Position numbers and translations under genes: made by a program. The notes under the pieces were generated by a model, which worked only from the letters and a program-made list of their open reading frames with translations, had not been told where the DNA came from and searched no databases. From contig OV121091.1 in the NCBI GenBank assembly GCA_921293015.1, positions 8,647,755 to 8,711,754 on the forward strand: a stretch of DNA of 64,000 nt, given 5' to 3'. Positions 22,233 to 34,128 of this stretch are shown piece by piece. The stretch comes from Phorcus lineatus. Its lineage: Eukaryota > Mollusca > Gastropoda > Trochida > Trochidae. Each line of letters starts with the position of its first letter. The stretch's first letter is position 1.

Positions 22233-23078
22233 TATGTTTCTGGATATAAGTGACAATCTAGGTATCCAAGTGGCAGAGGATAAGACAGTCCTATGTACAA
22301 AGATTACATATCTTGGCTTAGAAATAGATACACAACAAATGTTGGTCAGAATTCCTAAAGAAAAGTTGGAAAACTCCTCTCAACTATTGGCATTCTTACT
22401 CATGAGAAATAAGGTCACATTAAATGAAATGCAGTCTTTAAAAGGAACATTTAATTTCCTCTGTAAGGCCATTCCAATGGCTCGGGCATTTAGTCCGCGC
22501 TTCATAGATTCAATATGCGGAATTAAAAGAAGCCCCCACAGAATTAGAGTAACAAAGATAATAAGGGAAGACAAGCGAACATTTTTAGAGAATCACAATG
22601 GCATTACTGTTTTCTATGACAGGCTTTAGCGGGACAGTGACAACATTCATTTCTTCACAGACAGTCCAGGCGGCGCCAACACAGGTTTTGGCATTTTCTT
22701 TGATAACATGTGGACTTGTGAAAAGTGTGGATTGCCAGTGGCTTTATGACGGCTATTACATTTCCTGAGCTTTCTCCAATCACAATTGCCCTTCAGTTGT
22801 GGGCTGGACGTCTTCGGAATAAGAAAGTTTTTTTTAACTCTGATAACCAAGCAGTTGTCACAATCTTTATCAGTATGACCACTAAATCCAAGTGGGTTAT
22901 GGTACTAGTCGGGGCAATTGTTCTCAGGTGCCTTGGGCTTAATCTCTCCCTTAAAGCCAAATACATACCGGGAAGAATGAATTTGATTGCTGATTCATTG
23001 TCAAAGTTTCATTTCCAGATGTTCCGGAAAGTTGACCCGACAGCCGAACACCACCCGGCAGAAACACCGTCTTCACTC
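22233..23078 (+). pseudogene. DIRS-like RT C-terminal part and RNase H
   Basis: The frame continues the interrupted RT: MFLDISDNLGIQVAEDKT, ITYLGLEIDTQQ, then LKGTFNFLCKAIP (~22440). An in-frame TAG at 22627 is followed by IHFFTDSPGGANTGFG, which opens the DIRS-type RNase H (first Asp in FTDS). After a shift near 22735 come FPELSPITIALQLWAG (catalytic Glu), VFFNSDNQAVVTI (Asp), and KYIPGRMNLIADSLSKF (last Asp). The distal part (22843-23078) is duplicated at 24249-24484 on the other side of an inserted LINE fragment, and it is the second copy that runs on into the recombinase. Confidence 0.85.
22843..23078 (+). repeat. 236-bp direct repeat, left copy
   Basis: Matches 24249-24484 over 236 bases with two substitutions that I can see. 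The two copies flank the 1,170-bp LINE fragment exactly. Confidence 0.95.
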
Positions 23079-24248
23079 TAATTTCAGATTTCAGATTTGT
23101 TTATTCAGTATTTCAGGCCTAAAGGCCTATAGTACAAGTACAGTTGAAGTATTAAGTGGTACATGTGGCGGTGACATTTCTTACAAGGAATACATGTTTT
23201 AAGTAGATTTCAAGAGATTTAATAACATCAGTATTTTTAGAATTTAACAGATGTGACAAAATTTGTTTATCTCTAACTGGTAGTAATACAAAAGATAAAT
23301 ATCTGTTTCTTAAATGGGAATACATTGAACATACAAACAATACATGAAATTCATCTTCAATATTGCCCGAGTTACAATTTCTGCAAAAACTTAACTTATC
23401 ATCTATTAATACACCATTTGTTTGTCGTAGGGAATTGATTCTAAAATCATGTAAACTAATTCTAAATTTACATAGTGCCCGTCTTAAAGATTTATCTTCT
23501 AAATTCATAATATAAAACTCGGGTTCTAACAAAGATTTATGACGAGTAGTGTTCTAGATACCTTGAATTATTAATTGACATGGACCATTCCTGGTAACAA
23601 ATATCTTGAAGGCGTTGCTTAAAGACAAATAAAAACTCATTTTCATTGCCAACCTCTTGCAAGATCCATACAAAAGAAAATCCAGTCGAAAAAAGCAGTT
23701 GTCTAACTTCTGATGCCCAATTTTTCCTCCCAATATCATCTTGCAACTTTGAAAAGAGATAACTTTGCCTAGGGTATCTATATGAATCCATTTTTAATAA
23801 TTTCAACCAATACTTAAAAACTCTTAATCTACTTTGAACAAATAAATTACAACGACCAATTTCCCCTAATACAGCCTTGTTTGATACATATTTTCCCAAA
23901 TTAAGAAAATATTAAAAATATGTTGCATGTTTTTTTTCTATGCAATGAAAATATTTAATACCCCAAATTTCTGAGCCATATAAAAGAATTGGTAGTATCT
24001 TACAGTCGAAAATGGTACATGCTGTTTTGAAGGAAATAAAAGGATTCTTTTTAAATAATTTATAAACAGATTTTGCAGCCTTAGGGGCTTGAGAAGCTAA
24101 GCTTTTACAAGCTACTGACCAATTAAGTCTGGAGGAGAATATTAAACCCAAATATTTATAATATGTAACAATTTTAAGTCTTGTATTTCCATAATACCAT
24201 ATTTCATCCTTTTTTAACACACCTCCATTTCTGAATACAATAATATAT
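23079..24248 (-). pseudogene. LINE 3' fragment inserted antisense in the DIRS element
   Basis: On the minus strand from 24248 the coding reads LKIVTYYKYLGLIFSSRLNW, ASQAPKAAKSVYKLF and PILLYGSEIWGIKYF, the region after the RT catalytic core. It then reads AVLGEIGRCNLFVQSRLRVFKYW, WSMSINNSRY (~23570), and a terminal finger FCRNCNSGNIEDEFHVLFVC (~23350). The 3' end is at the left, with a tandem CTGAAAT tail. It is thus a 5'-truncated LINE copy lacking endonuclease and catalytic RT. Two or three frame changes are present. A related but more decayed fragment lies at 48.1-48.5 kb. Confidence 0.85.
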
Positions 24249-24484
24249 ATAACCAAGCAGTTGTCACAATCTTTATCAGTATGACCACTAAATCCAAATG
24301 GGTTATGGTACTAGTCGGGGCAATTGTTCTCAGGTGCCTTGGGCTTAATCTCTCCCTTAAAGCCAAATACATACCGGGAAGAATGAATTTGATTGCTGAT
24401 TCATTGTCAAAGTTTCATTTCCAGATGTTCCGGAAAGTTGCCCCGACAGCCGAACACCACCCGGCAGAAACACCGTCTTCACTC
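24249..24484 (+). repeat. 236-bp direct repeat, right copy (carries RNase H end)
   Basis: Encodes NQAVVTI ... GRMNLIADSLSKF ... TPSSL like the left copy. DIRS coding passes from here into the recombinase, so this copy restores the original reading order. Confidence 0.95.
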
Positions 24485-25100
24485 ATGAGTCTATGGATGC
24501 AGAAGCTCAAAGGTTACTGAGGTGCTCTGTGGCAGAGAATACAAGAAGGGCTTACAAGTCTTCGTAGAACTCCTATAAAACATTCTGCATGGGTACAGGT
24601 TTGGACGATCTATAGGGCCAATTCCCCTACAGCACCTATCAAGATATTAAGGTTATCTTTCAGTCAAAGAATTTTCATCACCATCCCACAATATTTGTCA
24701 GCATTGGGTCGAGAACATAGGTTAAAGATAATGCCGGATCCGACAGATAAGTTAATAATCAGAAAAATCATCAAAGGCAAGAACGTTAACAACCCCTCTC
24801 AAGATAGTAGAATTCCCATTACTGTAACTCTACTTAACAAGTTACAACACACCCTACCAAAAGTATGTTCATAATCTTTCGAAGCATGCGTATTTAAGTC
24901 AATGTTTACGATTATGACTGTTTTCATTTTCAAACCATATCTAACAGTTTTCGAAAAGTAACTGCACTTTGTAGCAGTGTTGAATCGTTTCAACTTCACA
25001 TAATCCAATATCCAATTCGCAGCTATACTTACTGCAAACATACCCAGAACAACAAATATTATATCACCCTTTTTTGATTTTCTGAAAGAGTATAAATTCT
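24485..25100 (+). pseudogene. DIRS-like tyrosine recombinase relic
   Basis: Immediately after the RNase H, one frame reads EAQRLLRCSVAENTRRAYKSS and another VQVWTIYRANSP. Then follow IPQYLSALGREHRLK, DPTDKLIIRKIIKGK and DSRIPITVTLLNKL (to ~24845), the N-terminal core-binding domain of DIRS recombinases. Weaker similarity continues with SFEACVFKSMFTIM and the following ~60 codons, in which the helix that should hold the first catalytic Arg is altered. The His-x-x-Arg and Tyr motifs are not found, so the catalytic end is lost or unrecognisable. Confidence 0.65.
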
Positions 25101-25140
25101 GACAGAGTTGGCTCAGGGTCTAATTCAGGGTCTAATTGGC

Positions 25141-25474
25141 CTACTGAATCTTAACACCAATGCATTGCTTCATTAACATCTTAATGTTTTCAACCATTAT
25201 AGCAATTGTTGTTTTAGCGCCGCCAACCATCATAGCAATTGTTGTTTTAAATGAATGACATTATTGGGAAAAAGGTTATTTTTTAACAACATAGTCTTTT
25301 ATAAGTATTACTTCCCAATATTAGGCGTAACCTTCCCAATATCATTAGCATTGAGTCCAATTTTGGTGTAATAGTTTTGAATGCTATTTTATTGATTTTT
25401 GCTGTTCCAACAGCTATTCCAGTCATTATTGCTGCATGATAAAGAATATTTGTAGCATTTTTAGGTTCAGACAT
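25141..25474 (-). CDS. Two small hypothetical ORFs, probably relics
   Basis: ORF a (25474-25283, 63 aa) begins MSEPKNATNILYHAAIMTG and has a Gly/Ala-rich hydrophobic segment (about residues 11-27) and a TPKLDS box. In the next frame the sequence appears to continue (YVVKK-like) towards 25250. ORF b (25233-25141, 30 aa) begins MMVGGAKTTIAIMV, another short hydrophobic stretch. I cannot name a family. The pair recalls small membrane-like proteins seen beside mobile DNA in invertebrates, but that is a memory, not evidence. Function unknown; both could be chance. Confidence 0.25.
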
Positions 25475-28400
25475 TGTCGCTATCTATTTCTTATATTGTA
25501 CTCTATTCTTTAAAGGCATATTATCTTCAAAAGTGCTGCAACACACATGTCTGGTACTTAGAATACCAACACGTATAGGGCATCGAAATAGGAAGTACTA
25601 TATTTCGATGATTTATAACTTTGTATTAACAGTACTCTGTTCTCTGTATACATTAAAAACATACACGAAAAATACGGAAGGTTGGAGAGGGTAATTTTAC
25701 TATAGACGGTTATAAAACCCTCTTCCTTTAGGAATTTTAGGAAAGAGGTGCTGAAACATCATAGAGCCTTATTAAATGAAAAAAATCTAAATCTAAATAT
25801 CTATTTAGATTATTAATTCTAATGTTGATTTTTTAAAAATTGGGAACATATCCAAATTCATAATTCAGCTTCCATACTTCATGTTTTATATTCCTCTAAT
25901 AGCTCGAACATTAATTATTTAAATATTATGTAACAGTTAACAAATGTAACATATGTAATTTCTATGATATCTAGATGTGCCTTTAAAAAATCAATATATT
26001 TCTTATGCTACAAACTTGGTGAAGATGTTCAAATTTGTTTAAATCAAACTCAGACACTTACAGTTAAGATGTTATGAAATTTGATAATCCCTATGATGTG
26101 AAGATTTGCCTTTTTCACGTTGGTCAGTCCTTTACTCTCAAAGTATTTGTAGAGTTATATTTCTTTTTAAAGTTTTTAAGTGTAATAACTTGAGCTCTTT
26201 TGATCAATGTTCAAAGTGGGGATATATGAGTGAGCAGTGCTCATCTATCTTGTTATTTATAGATAAAAAGACATCGTGATTTGAATTTTTAAAATGAATG
26301 ATAATAATAAGCATATATTTGTCATTTAGGATGAATCTGTGAGGTGTATCAACTTCCTTTCATTATAAATAGTATCTAGGTTCAGATCACAGCCAAACTA
26401 AAGGTATTGAAAATCTTGTATCTTTAATCTAAAATTAAGTTTATTACATTTTTTTTGAAAAGTTTCTTGCTATGAGGGGATGCTACACTGCGTCAGGTAT
26501 CTGATATTGAAATGCACTTCATCTCCTACTGCCTTGTCCTCCTAGAGTGTAGTCAGTCTATCTTGGAGGAAGGATATAATGGTGTAATGGTCACGGGAAT
26601 GTCATGAACGGTCGATTATCTGATCGTTTTGTGGCTTGCCGGGGTATATTGTGCAAAATGTAAAAGCATACGATTAGAAGAGAATTGCCCTTTTTGTGAG
26701 ATCTATTTAGAACATAATGCATTTCTGTTAGATATGAAATATATACCTTTGTTGTTGTTCAGAGGGTAAACACAGAACCGCCACCGTTGAATAAAGTCGT
26801 CTCTTTCTGCATCGTTGGGCCTTTGACCATTCAAACAATGAAGTAATTCACTTGTTTAGTTGAACTATATGTACACTAAACTGTATTCACATAAACGGAG
26901 GCATCTAACGAGAAGCTATGTCCTTTCCACTATCTACAGAAGTTATATCCGTAGAACTCACCCGGATCACCCCTTTAATATCTACTTATCATTCACGTAC
27001 AATTTAACAGAGGCAATACATTAAAGCGTCACGTCCTACAGATAAATTTGATTGATTGTGAATGCGACTGTTAGTGCATTGCTTCACACAATTTAGGACC
27101 CTGCTACCCAATGGTATTTGTCCCACATTTTGTACGGACTCAAAAGACCATTGAAAGTTTATGAAGGCGCATGTCTACAGATCAGGCTAAAACTCTCACT
27201 GAAGAAAATGCATTTAACGACAAAAGGTACACAGATCATAATGATATGATCACAGATGATTACTTCTATGTTCAGCTCGATGATTCGAAAATACGAAATT
27301 ACTTAATGCCTGATCTGACGGATTATCTAATACGTTATCAGCACCTTTCATGCTCAGTATATGAAGACGTTTCGGAAATATGTTCTGTTTGAAACGCGGA
27401 ACTTTGTTCATCTTGATCAGTGTTATTGTGTCAACACCGTATGCATATTTTGGGTAAGTTGCCTATCAATCTTATGAAAATTGATTAGCATCTTTTTCAT
27501 TATGTCTTTGTATTGTCTTATGATCTTATGATTTTGTACATTCCGAAATAATATATTATATTACAATTTGACTTTAATATTTATTCCAAATTGCCATATA
27601 TATCAGATCCCCAACTAAGGTGTGTTGGGGCGGGGTTGCTTTTTAGGTTGGGGAGTCAATATTTACATGGCAAAATTTGACATATTAAAAGCAATAGAGG
27701 CATTGGTTTTTCAAGTCTATATATACTATCATGTAGGGTGAAACATTAATTTTTTAAAAATCACAACCCTTTAATATATTCAGTAACAGTCAGTATTCCT
27801 TTATAAATCCGCATAAAATATCCTTTTACAAGAGATCTGTGGATGACAAAAGGTAACATATTATTTTTGCTAACGGCAGCTTACTTGTTTGGCGTCTTCT
27901 CCATAGTGGTTGTGAATCAGTCCTTGTGTGGGTAGCCTTTTGTCACGACGAGAAGTTAGACATAAAGGTCAACAAAGGCAAGTTGAATGCATAGGTGTAC
28001 AAAAATGTACGGCCATGACATAACTGGGAACACTCAGTCATGCAAATCCTCAAGTTCATTACACTTACCACGATGTAAACACGAAAAAAACCTAGAAAAT
28101 CTTTGATATTGTACCTTATATAAGACGTAATATAAGCGTAAGAAATACACGCAACCTTGGCGATAATTAGGATCGTTTTATAACGTCACCAGTTGAATCA
28201 ATTGAGCTGTCTTTGTTGTTTGGGGCTTGTCCAATATCAAGAAATCATGTCTGTATTGTGCAAGACAAGGTCAGTAGAAAGTCAACTATTGCGATTCTTC
28301 TGAAGCCGAAATCCGTTGGCAGTTTTTGACAATATTCAAAGATGACTCACGCCATAACGGTTATGACTGTAGTTATTTGTGTCACGTTATTCTAGTCTTA

Positions 28401-29055
28401 CGTTTCTTTCCAAAATGAGTGAAAATTGTGTATAACACTTTAGAACTGCTCACATTTTTGCTTCACGGGAATACCATTTTTCTTCTCTAGGTATTCGATA
28501 CAATTTTTTTTAACTAAACATGCGCAGATGCCATTTCTCAGCGTAGCGAGAGTTATTAGACGTGACGCCATTCACCTTTACTTTGACTCTTGTCAGGTTG
28601 CCAGTTTTGCAAATGTGTATCGAAAATTCAATATCATACGTTTCTTTTTCGCAACGCTACGATGCCTCAAAGACATGCCAAATTACATGATATTTGCACT
28701 AGTATATTTAGGTATGTGAACAAACTTTTGGCATGCAGTTTTATACTATTCTATGTAAGAAATTGAAAATCAACAATTTTGAGATCCTTATAACCATGTC
28801 AATAGGAATTAGGGTGCTATGTCAATCTAATGGCAACACATTTTTTTTCCATATCAAAGAAATCCGAAGGTTATTGTACATGCGCTATTGTCAACGATGT
28901 AAAGAAAACATTGTATGATTGGTTGTATGAGCTTTGAGATTACTCTGTAAAAATCTAAATAATGCCACTCTTGTCATCATTGGGCAATCCGCATAATATG
29001 CAAACTAAAAAAAGCGCCATTACTGAAAATCACTGGATGAAATGAAGATATTTAA
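25475..29055. other. 3.6 kb AT-rich DNA, no gene recognised
   Basis: I looked on both strands and found no recognisable domain. A 73-codon open frame at 27171-27392 and a 63-codon one at 28528-28719 have no motif. Could be intron or decayed repeats. Confidence 0.4.
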
Positions 29056-29059
29056 TAAA

Positions 29060-29300
29060 TTTACAAACATTTACATAAGATTAAATGTCATCTTTAATGG
29101 TTATTTAATCTTTGTAAATATCATATTAAATCCGTTGTAAATACTTTTAAATGTTTGTAAATATCATCTTTAATCTGTATTAAATATTGAAATTATCATC
29201 TTTAATCTGTATTAAGTATTGTAATTATAATCTTTAATCTGTCTAAATATTTTTAAATATCATTTTTAATCTGTATTAAATCTTTTTTAAGATTAATTAT
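29060..29300. repeat. Degenerate AT-rich minisatellite
   Basis: The phrase ATCTTTAATCTGTATTAAAT recurs about six times with changing spacing (roughly 35-45 bases). Confidence 0.65.
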
Positions 29301-29485
29301 TTTAATCTTTATTCTTGATATCAAATTTTAGCTGTATTATGTAAAAGAACATGTCATCGTTTGTCACGTTTTCCTTCATAATGTATAAAATACATTGAAG
29401 ATTATATAATTTGTGGGATTTTAAATAAGAATTATATCAGTATGGTGTAAGGTTAAATGAACTATAGACAAATTAGTTTATAAAA

Positions 29486-29493
29486 ATAATAAC

Positions 29494-29542
<49 letters not shown>
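29486..29542. repeat. (AAT)n microsatellite, LINE tail
   Basis: About 18 AAT/TAA repeats directly joined to the 3' end of the minus-strand LINE at 29543; in the LINE's orientation this is an (ATT)n tail. Confidence 0.9.
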
Positions 29543-29545
<3 letters not shown>

Positions 29546-31245
29546 GATTACCCCGAAGGGAATTCAGTTTGTATTCAGAGCTTGAACATACAGGAACATA
29601 CATGCGAAACATAAACAAAGACATTACATTAAATCAAAGATCAATTAACAGACGAATGCTGAAAGGAATGAATGTATGTTTACCTCTGTTGGTTTTATAA
29701 TAGGGTAATAAATATCTTCTGTCAGAAGGCAGCTTAAAAAAAATCCGTATAGAAATTCTTCTTTCATAAAGATATGATAAAATTCTAAAAGTAACTCCGA
29801 CAATTTTCCCAGCAATTTGAACAACTTTTTCCAAGCGAGACTTGTTAACAATAGATAAGGAGCCATACATTGGAAAGAAAAAGTTAAGTTATGCTCTCAA
29901 CGAAACAACGATAAAAGAGAGAAAGTACACGTTCATTTATATTAAAAGATCGTAGCTTGCGCATGAAATGTTATCTTTGTTGACACTTTTTGAAAACTGC
30001 ATCAGTATTAGCATTCCAATTAAATTTACTATCTATTATTGTGCCAAGGTACTTGTATTCATTTACAATCTCAACGTTGGAACTATTTATACAGACAGGG
30101 CTTTTTTGTGGGTTGTTCCTGAAATTTATGATGATTTATTTAGTTTCTTTGACATTCAACATAAGGAAATTGTTCTCACACCAGGTTACAAAATGATTAA
30201 CATTTTCTCTATACGAAAGTTCATTTTCTTGAATGAGCCCAACTAACGCAGTATCGTCAGCAAATTTTACTGTTACATTTGTTGGGTTACAACTAACACA
30301 GTAATTGGTGTAGAAAGTGAATAAAACAGGTGAAAGGACGCAACCTTGAGGAGCTCCAGTATTTGTATACAAGTGGAAGACCTTGGGGAGTTAACCTTTA
30401 CGAGCTGAGGTCTAAAAGTTAAAAATTTCTCAATTCATAATATTATATTGCATTTCACACCGATATTCAATAGTTTCTCTAACAATATGTGCATCTGGGA
30501 TGGTATTGAATGCGGAACAGAAGTCTGCAAATAGAATTCTCGCATATGATTATGGAAGCTCTTAACGCTTACACACGCTACTAAGAATACAGAGTTTAGC
30601 ATCTTCTACTCCCCTTCTAGCTCTGTAAGCAAACTGGTACGGATCAAGCACGTGCCTAACATCGCACAAAAGGAAGTTTAAAATGATGCGCTCAAAACAT
30701 TTCATAGCAATGGAAGTTAGAGGGACTGGTCTAAAATCGTTCTTTTGTGTAGAATTTGTCTACGCTTTCCTGATATTGAGTTTAGAAAACTGCAATTTAA
30801 CTGTGTCTGATGTTCCAAGAATGTTTTCTGCATCTTTAATGTTAAGATTATTAAGCACAGCTTGCCCTTCACTGCTTAAGTTACCAGTATGAAATCTTGC
30901 ATAGAAGTTGTTCAATTCTTCGGCATGTTTCTGATCGTCGGTTGTGTTGATAGGAGATCGGATCTTTGAACAGCCGATCATGTTCTTTACACCTTGCCAT
31001 GCTTGTCTGCTGTTGTTGACCGTGAATTGGGCTCCAACTTTCTCTTTATAATTGTTTTTACATTTCTTTATCTGAAGAGTAATTTCTTTCTATTTTTCTT
31101 TAAGCTGTAATATCTCGTTAGCACAGAACAATCGTTTCTTTTCATTGAGGAGTAGTTTAAGTTCTTTTGTTACCCAAGGCTTGTTGTTCGGGAAAATCTT
31201 AATTACCTTTTCAGGGATAATACTGTTGACACAGAAGTTCATATA
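29543..31245 (-). pseudogene. CR1/L2-like LINE, 5'-truncated, antisense
   Basis: Read from 31245 on the minus strand: NNKPWVTKELKLLLNEKKR (~31185), FTVNNSRQAWQGVKNMIG (~30985), then INTTDDQKHAEELNNFYARF. RT motif A is ...FCSAFNTI (~30510). Motif B is NTGAPQGCVLSPVLF (~30365) and motif C VKFADDTALVG (~30260), both intact. The C-terminal part is KSRLEKVVQIAGKIVG ... TFIPFSIR (~29860-29645). The 3' end is a CCC-TTCG-GGG hairpin (29551-29560) and an (ATT)n tail. The endonuclease is missing, as is usual after 5' truncation. An 8-base TAGTTTAT at 29474-29481 and 31248-31255 is a candidate target duplication. It is a diverged relative of the 2.7-5.3 kb copy. Confidence 0.85.
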
Positions 31246-31255
31246 ACTAGTTTAT

Positions 31256-34128
31256 TAGGTATTTCATTAACGACAGGGAATTATACACCTTAGGTTTGAA
31301 TATGATATGCCCTATTTTGTCTTTATGCTATTTGATCACTACCAAGTCCTGTTTGGAGTGTGAAGGGACGATTCTTCTGTATTCCACAAATAGGCTTCAA
31401 ACAACAAAGCGTTATTGTATCAGGACTATGATTTATAAGCTCAACTTATCTTGATACAATTTTTGTATCAGTAGTAACAAAAGACAGCAAAAATAATTGA
31501 AATTGTCATGTGTTCCATGTAACGAAGAATCTCTAAAAACAAATGATATATAACAATTATGATGCTATTTCTGATGTGTAAAATAGGTGTGTTTTTTATA
31601 TTGTCAAGCCATATCATTTTTGTATCTGCCAAAACCAGCTTAGTGATTTTATTAGTCTCATTGTTGTTATCATTACGAATGTACCGTATATTGAGTATAT
31701 AAAGTTGTGTATTGTGTATTGATTCTAAATAAAATGTTTTCATAGATTCTCCAACTGTAGTGAACAGTTTTTTAGACGCTGTATTTTTTAAGAAATTATG
31801 TGGTAAGTTTTTAGTAAATTAACTGTCATGTTTCATAGAAAAACACAAGCCAAGTTTTTGGATTATAAGACTCTTGACATAGATAGTCTACATAAAAGTC
31901 TGTAAATTGATAACAGTAAATCATGAATAAACGAGTTAATGATTGAGTATAAAACGAGCGAAAGCGAGTTTGATACCAAATCATTAACGAGTTTAATAAA
32001 AATAGTATTAAATGGAAGGAAGTTTAGTATTCTGTTTATTACTTGACCTCAGTAATCAAGCATTATTACCGAAAGTGTACTGAACGAAGCATTTCCGCGA
32101 CTAAGCCGCCATTGAGACGTCGGTGCCAAGATTGTGACGTCACAACCACACAATATTATGACGTCATACGTGCAGCGGTATTACACTAGTTTAATATCGC
32201 CGTATAAATATTACACTGCGGTATCTTACACGGGCGAGTAATAAAGCTTATTAAAACCATCTGCCGCCTGATTACAGGCAATTTGCCTTTATTGCCGTTA
32301 TTGAAAAATGAAATTAGAGAGATAAGCATAAACTATCTTATTATCTCTCATTTTAGGTAAGATTAAGATATGAATATGAGTAAAGTAGTCGCTAGTTACT
32401 GGAAAGGTTTGTTTGAATCATAAAAAAATACACCAAAATTGTTATGTGCGTTGGTATAACCTATAAATATCTGAAAATATCTAATGTTTGATGTCTGCTA
32501 ACTCTATGTCGAATAATACATAGCCATGTGCTCCATGTGGTCCATAACCTTTGGTTACTTAACTGTACCAATTCATAATAAATATATCGTCAAATTCAAT
32601 TAAAATAATAGTTATGCTTTGTTGCACAGGGTGGTTCTGAGCAGGATATGGTGTAACTAGTTTTCTTTTATACTTAATTACTCCACTAATTACCGTTTGG
32701 CATATGTATTAATCAAAATCACTAAGGCTTCATTCAAATAACAACGCCTCTGCTTGCATTGCTACGGTAATTGCCTGGAAAATGACAACTCAATTATCTC
32801 ACAAAATAAACTCACAGTGTAAATGATCGAAATTAGAACGTACCCGTGGGAAACTGTATTTACAAACTTGAAGAAAAGAGAAAAAATAAATAGAAAAGAA
32901 AACTAGAGAAATCCATGACATCATTTCGATGAGATGGTGGAAAAAAGCTATGGTGGAAGTCCAACATTATGTAGAAAAATTTAGTTTTTTGAGTGCGGTT
33001 ATGAAAAAAGAAATAGTGTAAAGAAACAAACAAAACAAAACAAAAAAGACAGCCAAAAAGTTGAAAGAAAAATGAATAAGTTTTAAAAATGTATTTTTGT
33101 GTAGTAGCAGCCGTAACTGTACACTTAAAATGTAAAAGATAAAAAAGATAAGTGTGAAGAGAGAAGACAAGTAGACTCGAAGTGTAAACAGCACACACTA
33201 CTCACTAGCTACATGCTTAGAGCGTTACATGACCAGTGCGTTCAGCACAGTAAATTGGGCAACGTGATCAAAGCCTCATGTCTCGTGGATACCAGTTTAT
33301 ACTATATACAAATATAACAAAAAATGGATAAAAACAAAACCCAAACGACTAAAGTCGCCTACAATGATATATGACCACAGAAGAAATCGTCAGATGAGTT
33401 ATATTCTTGACTTATATTGACTTTAAATGTACTTAGTAAATCTGCTGATTGACCTGTTCGTTGGCAGTATACAGTAGCAAGAAATTAATTGAACATATAC
33501 TGTCACTTATTCCGCTTAATGACAACGCAGCATAGAAGGGGAGAAAAGTAATCATACTTTAGAAAACAAAATTTAAAAGTATTTTCAGAAACTTCGAAAA
33601 ACTTTCATAACAATTTAGAAAGCAAAAAAAACAAAAAACCTTCTTAAATCAAAACTATTAACTATTCAAAACAAGCAGTTTTTTTTGATATTCTATAAAC
33701 ATCATATCATCAAATATACTTGTCATGTGTGCACTTGCAGAACACAAACGTCATATACAACCATTGTTATGTTTCTGTTATGAACAACCATAAATCGTCA
33801 CAGTACGAGTTCTACTGCTAATATTTAAATCAAATGATAAGGATAATGGATACTATACAAAGTCTGAATCAAAGTTTACAAGATATATTAAAATATTTAT
33901 TTACCATTCAAATGTAAGTTGTTTAGTGTTCACGACAACGATTGAAACTTACTCACCGTTTCTATTTCATTAATGACTATTTATACGTAAAGCTGTCAGC
34001 ATTGATATTTATTTAACGAGTATTTAACAGCAGAATATCCGATAATTGAAAATACAATTTTGTTGATATATAAGCCATTCATCAAGTCTATGACAGTGTT
34101 CATTCCCTGTAACATCTCACACAAGTGA
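31256..34128. other. 2.9 kb AT-rich DNA, no gene recognised
   Basis: Includes low-complexity A-rich runs (33000-33080). At 32135-32166 it has two TGACGTCA palindromes next to a GGTATTACACTAGTT phrase loosely like 2275-2300. Long minus-strand open frames at 32860-33198 are Phe/Leu-rich shadows of A-rich sequence. Confidence 0.4.

Larger units (their letters stand above)
15186..25100 (+). mobile_element. DIRS-like retroelement, interrupted by later insertions
   Basis: Joining the coding blocks across the insertions gives the order gag C-terminus (15.2-15.4 kb), RT (15.4-16.58 and 22.23-22.63 kb), RNase H (22.63-23.08 and 24.25-24.48 kb) and tyrosine recombinase (24.49-25.1 kb). That is the layout of the DIRS order, whose members integrate with a tyrosine recombinase instead of a DDE integrase. 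The outer ends (inverted or split direct repeats) were not found. The element carries an unidentified ~445-bp insert, a full LINE, and a LINE fragment with a 236-bp duplication. All are later events. It is dead: stops and frameshifts occur in each domain. Confidence 0.75.

Noticed and set aside
22843-24484. 236-bp direct repeats as LTRs of a small retroelement
   Set aside because: The repeats are DIRS RNase H coding sequence, and the interior is the 3' end of an antisense LINE with a CTGAAAT tail. There is no primer-binding site or polypurine tract.
27171-27392. 73-codon acidic open frame (MSTDQAKTL...)
   Set aside because: Could be an exon end, but no domain, no confirmed splice sites and no partner exons were recognised.
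32860-33198. Phe/Leu-rich 112-codon open frame resembling membrane segments
   Set aside because: Two overlapping frames are open because the plus strand is A-rich; no conserved motif and no neighbouring gene.
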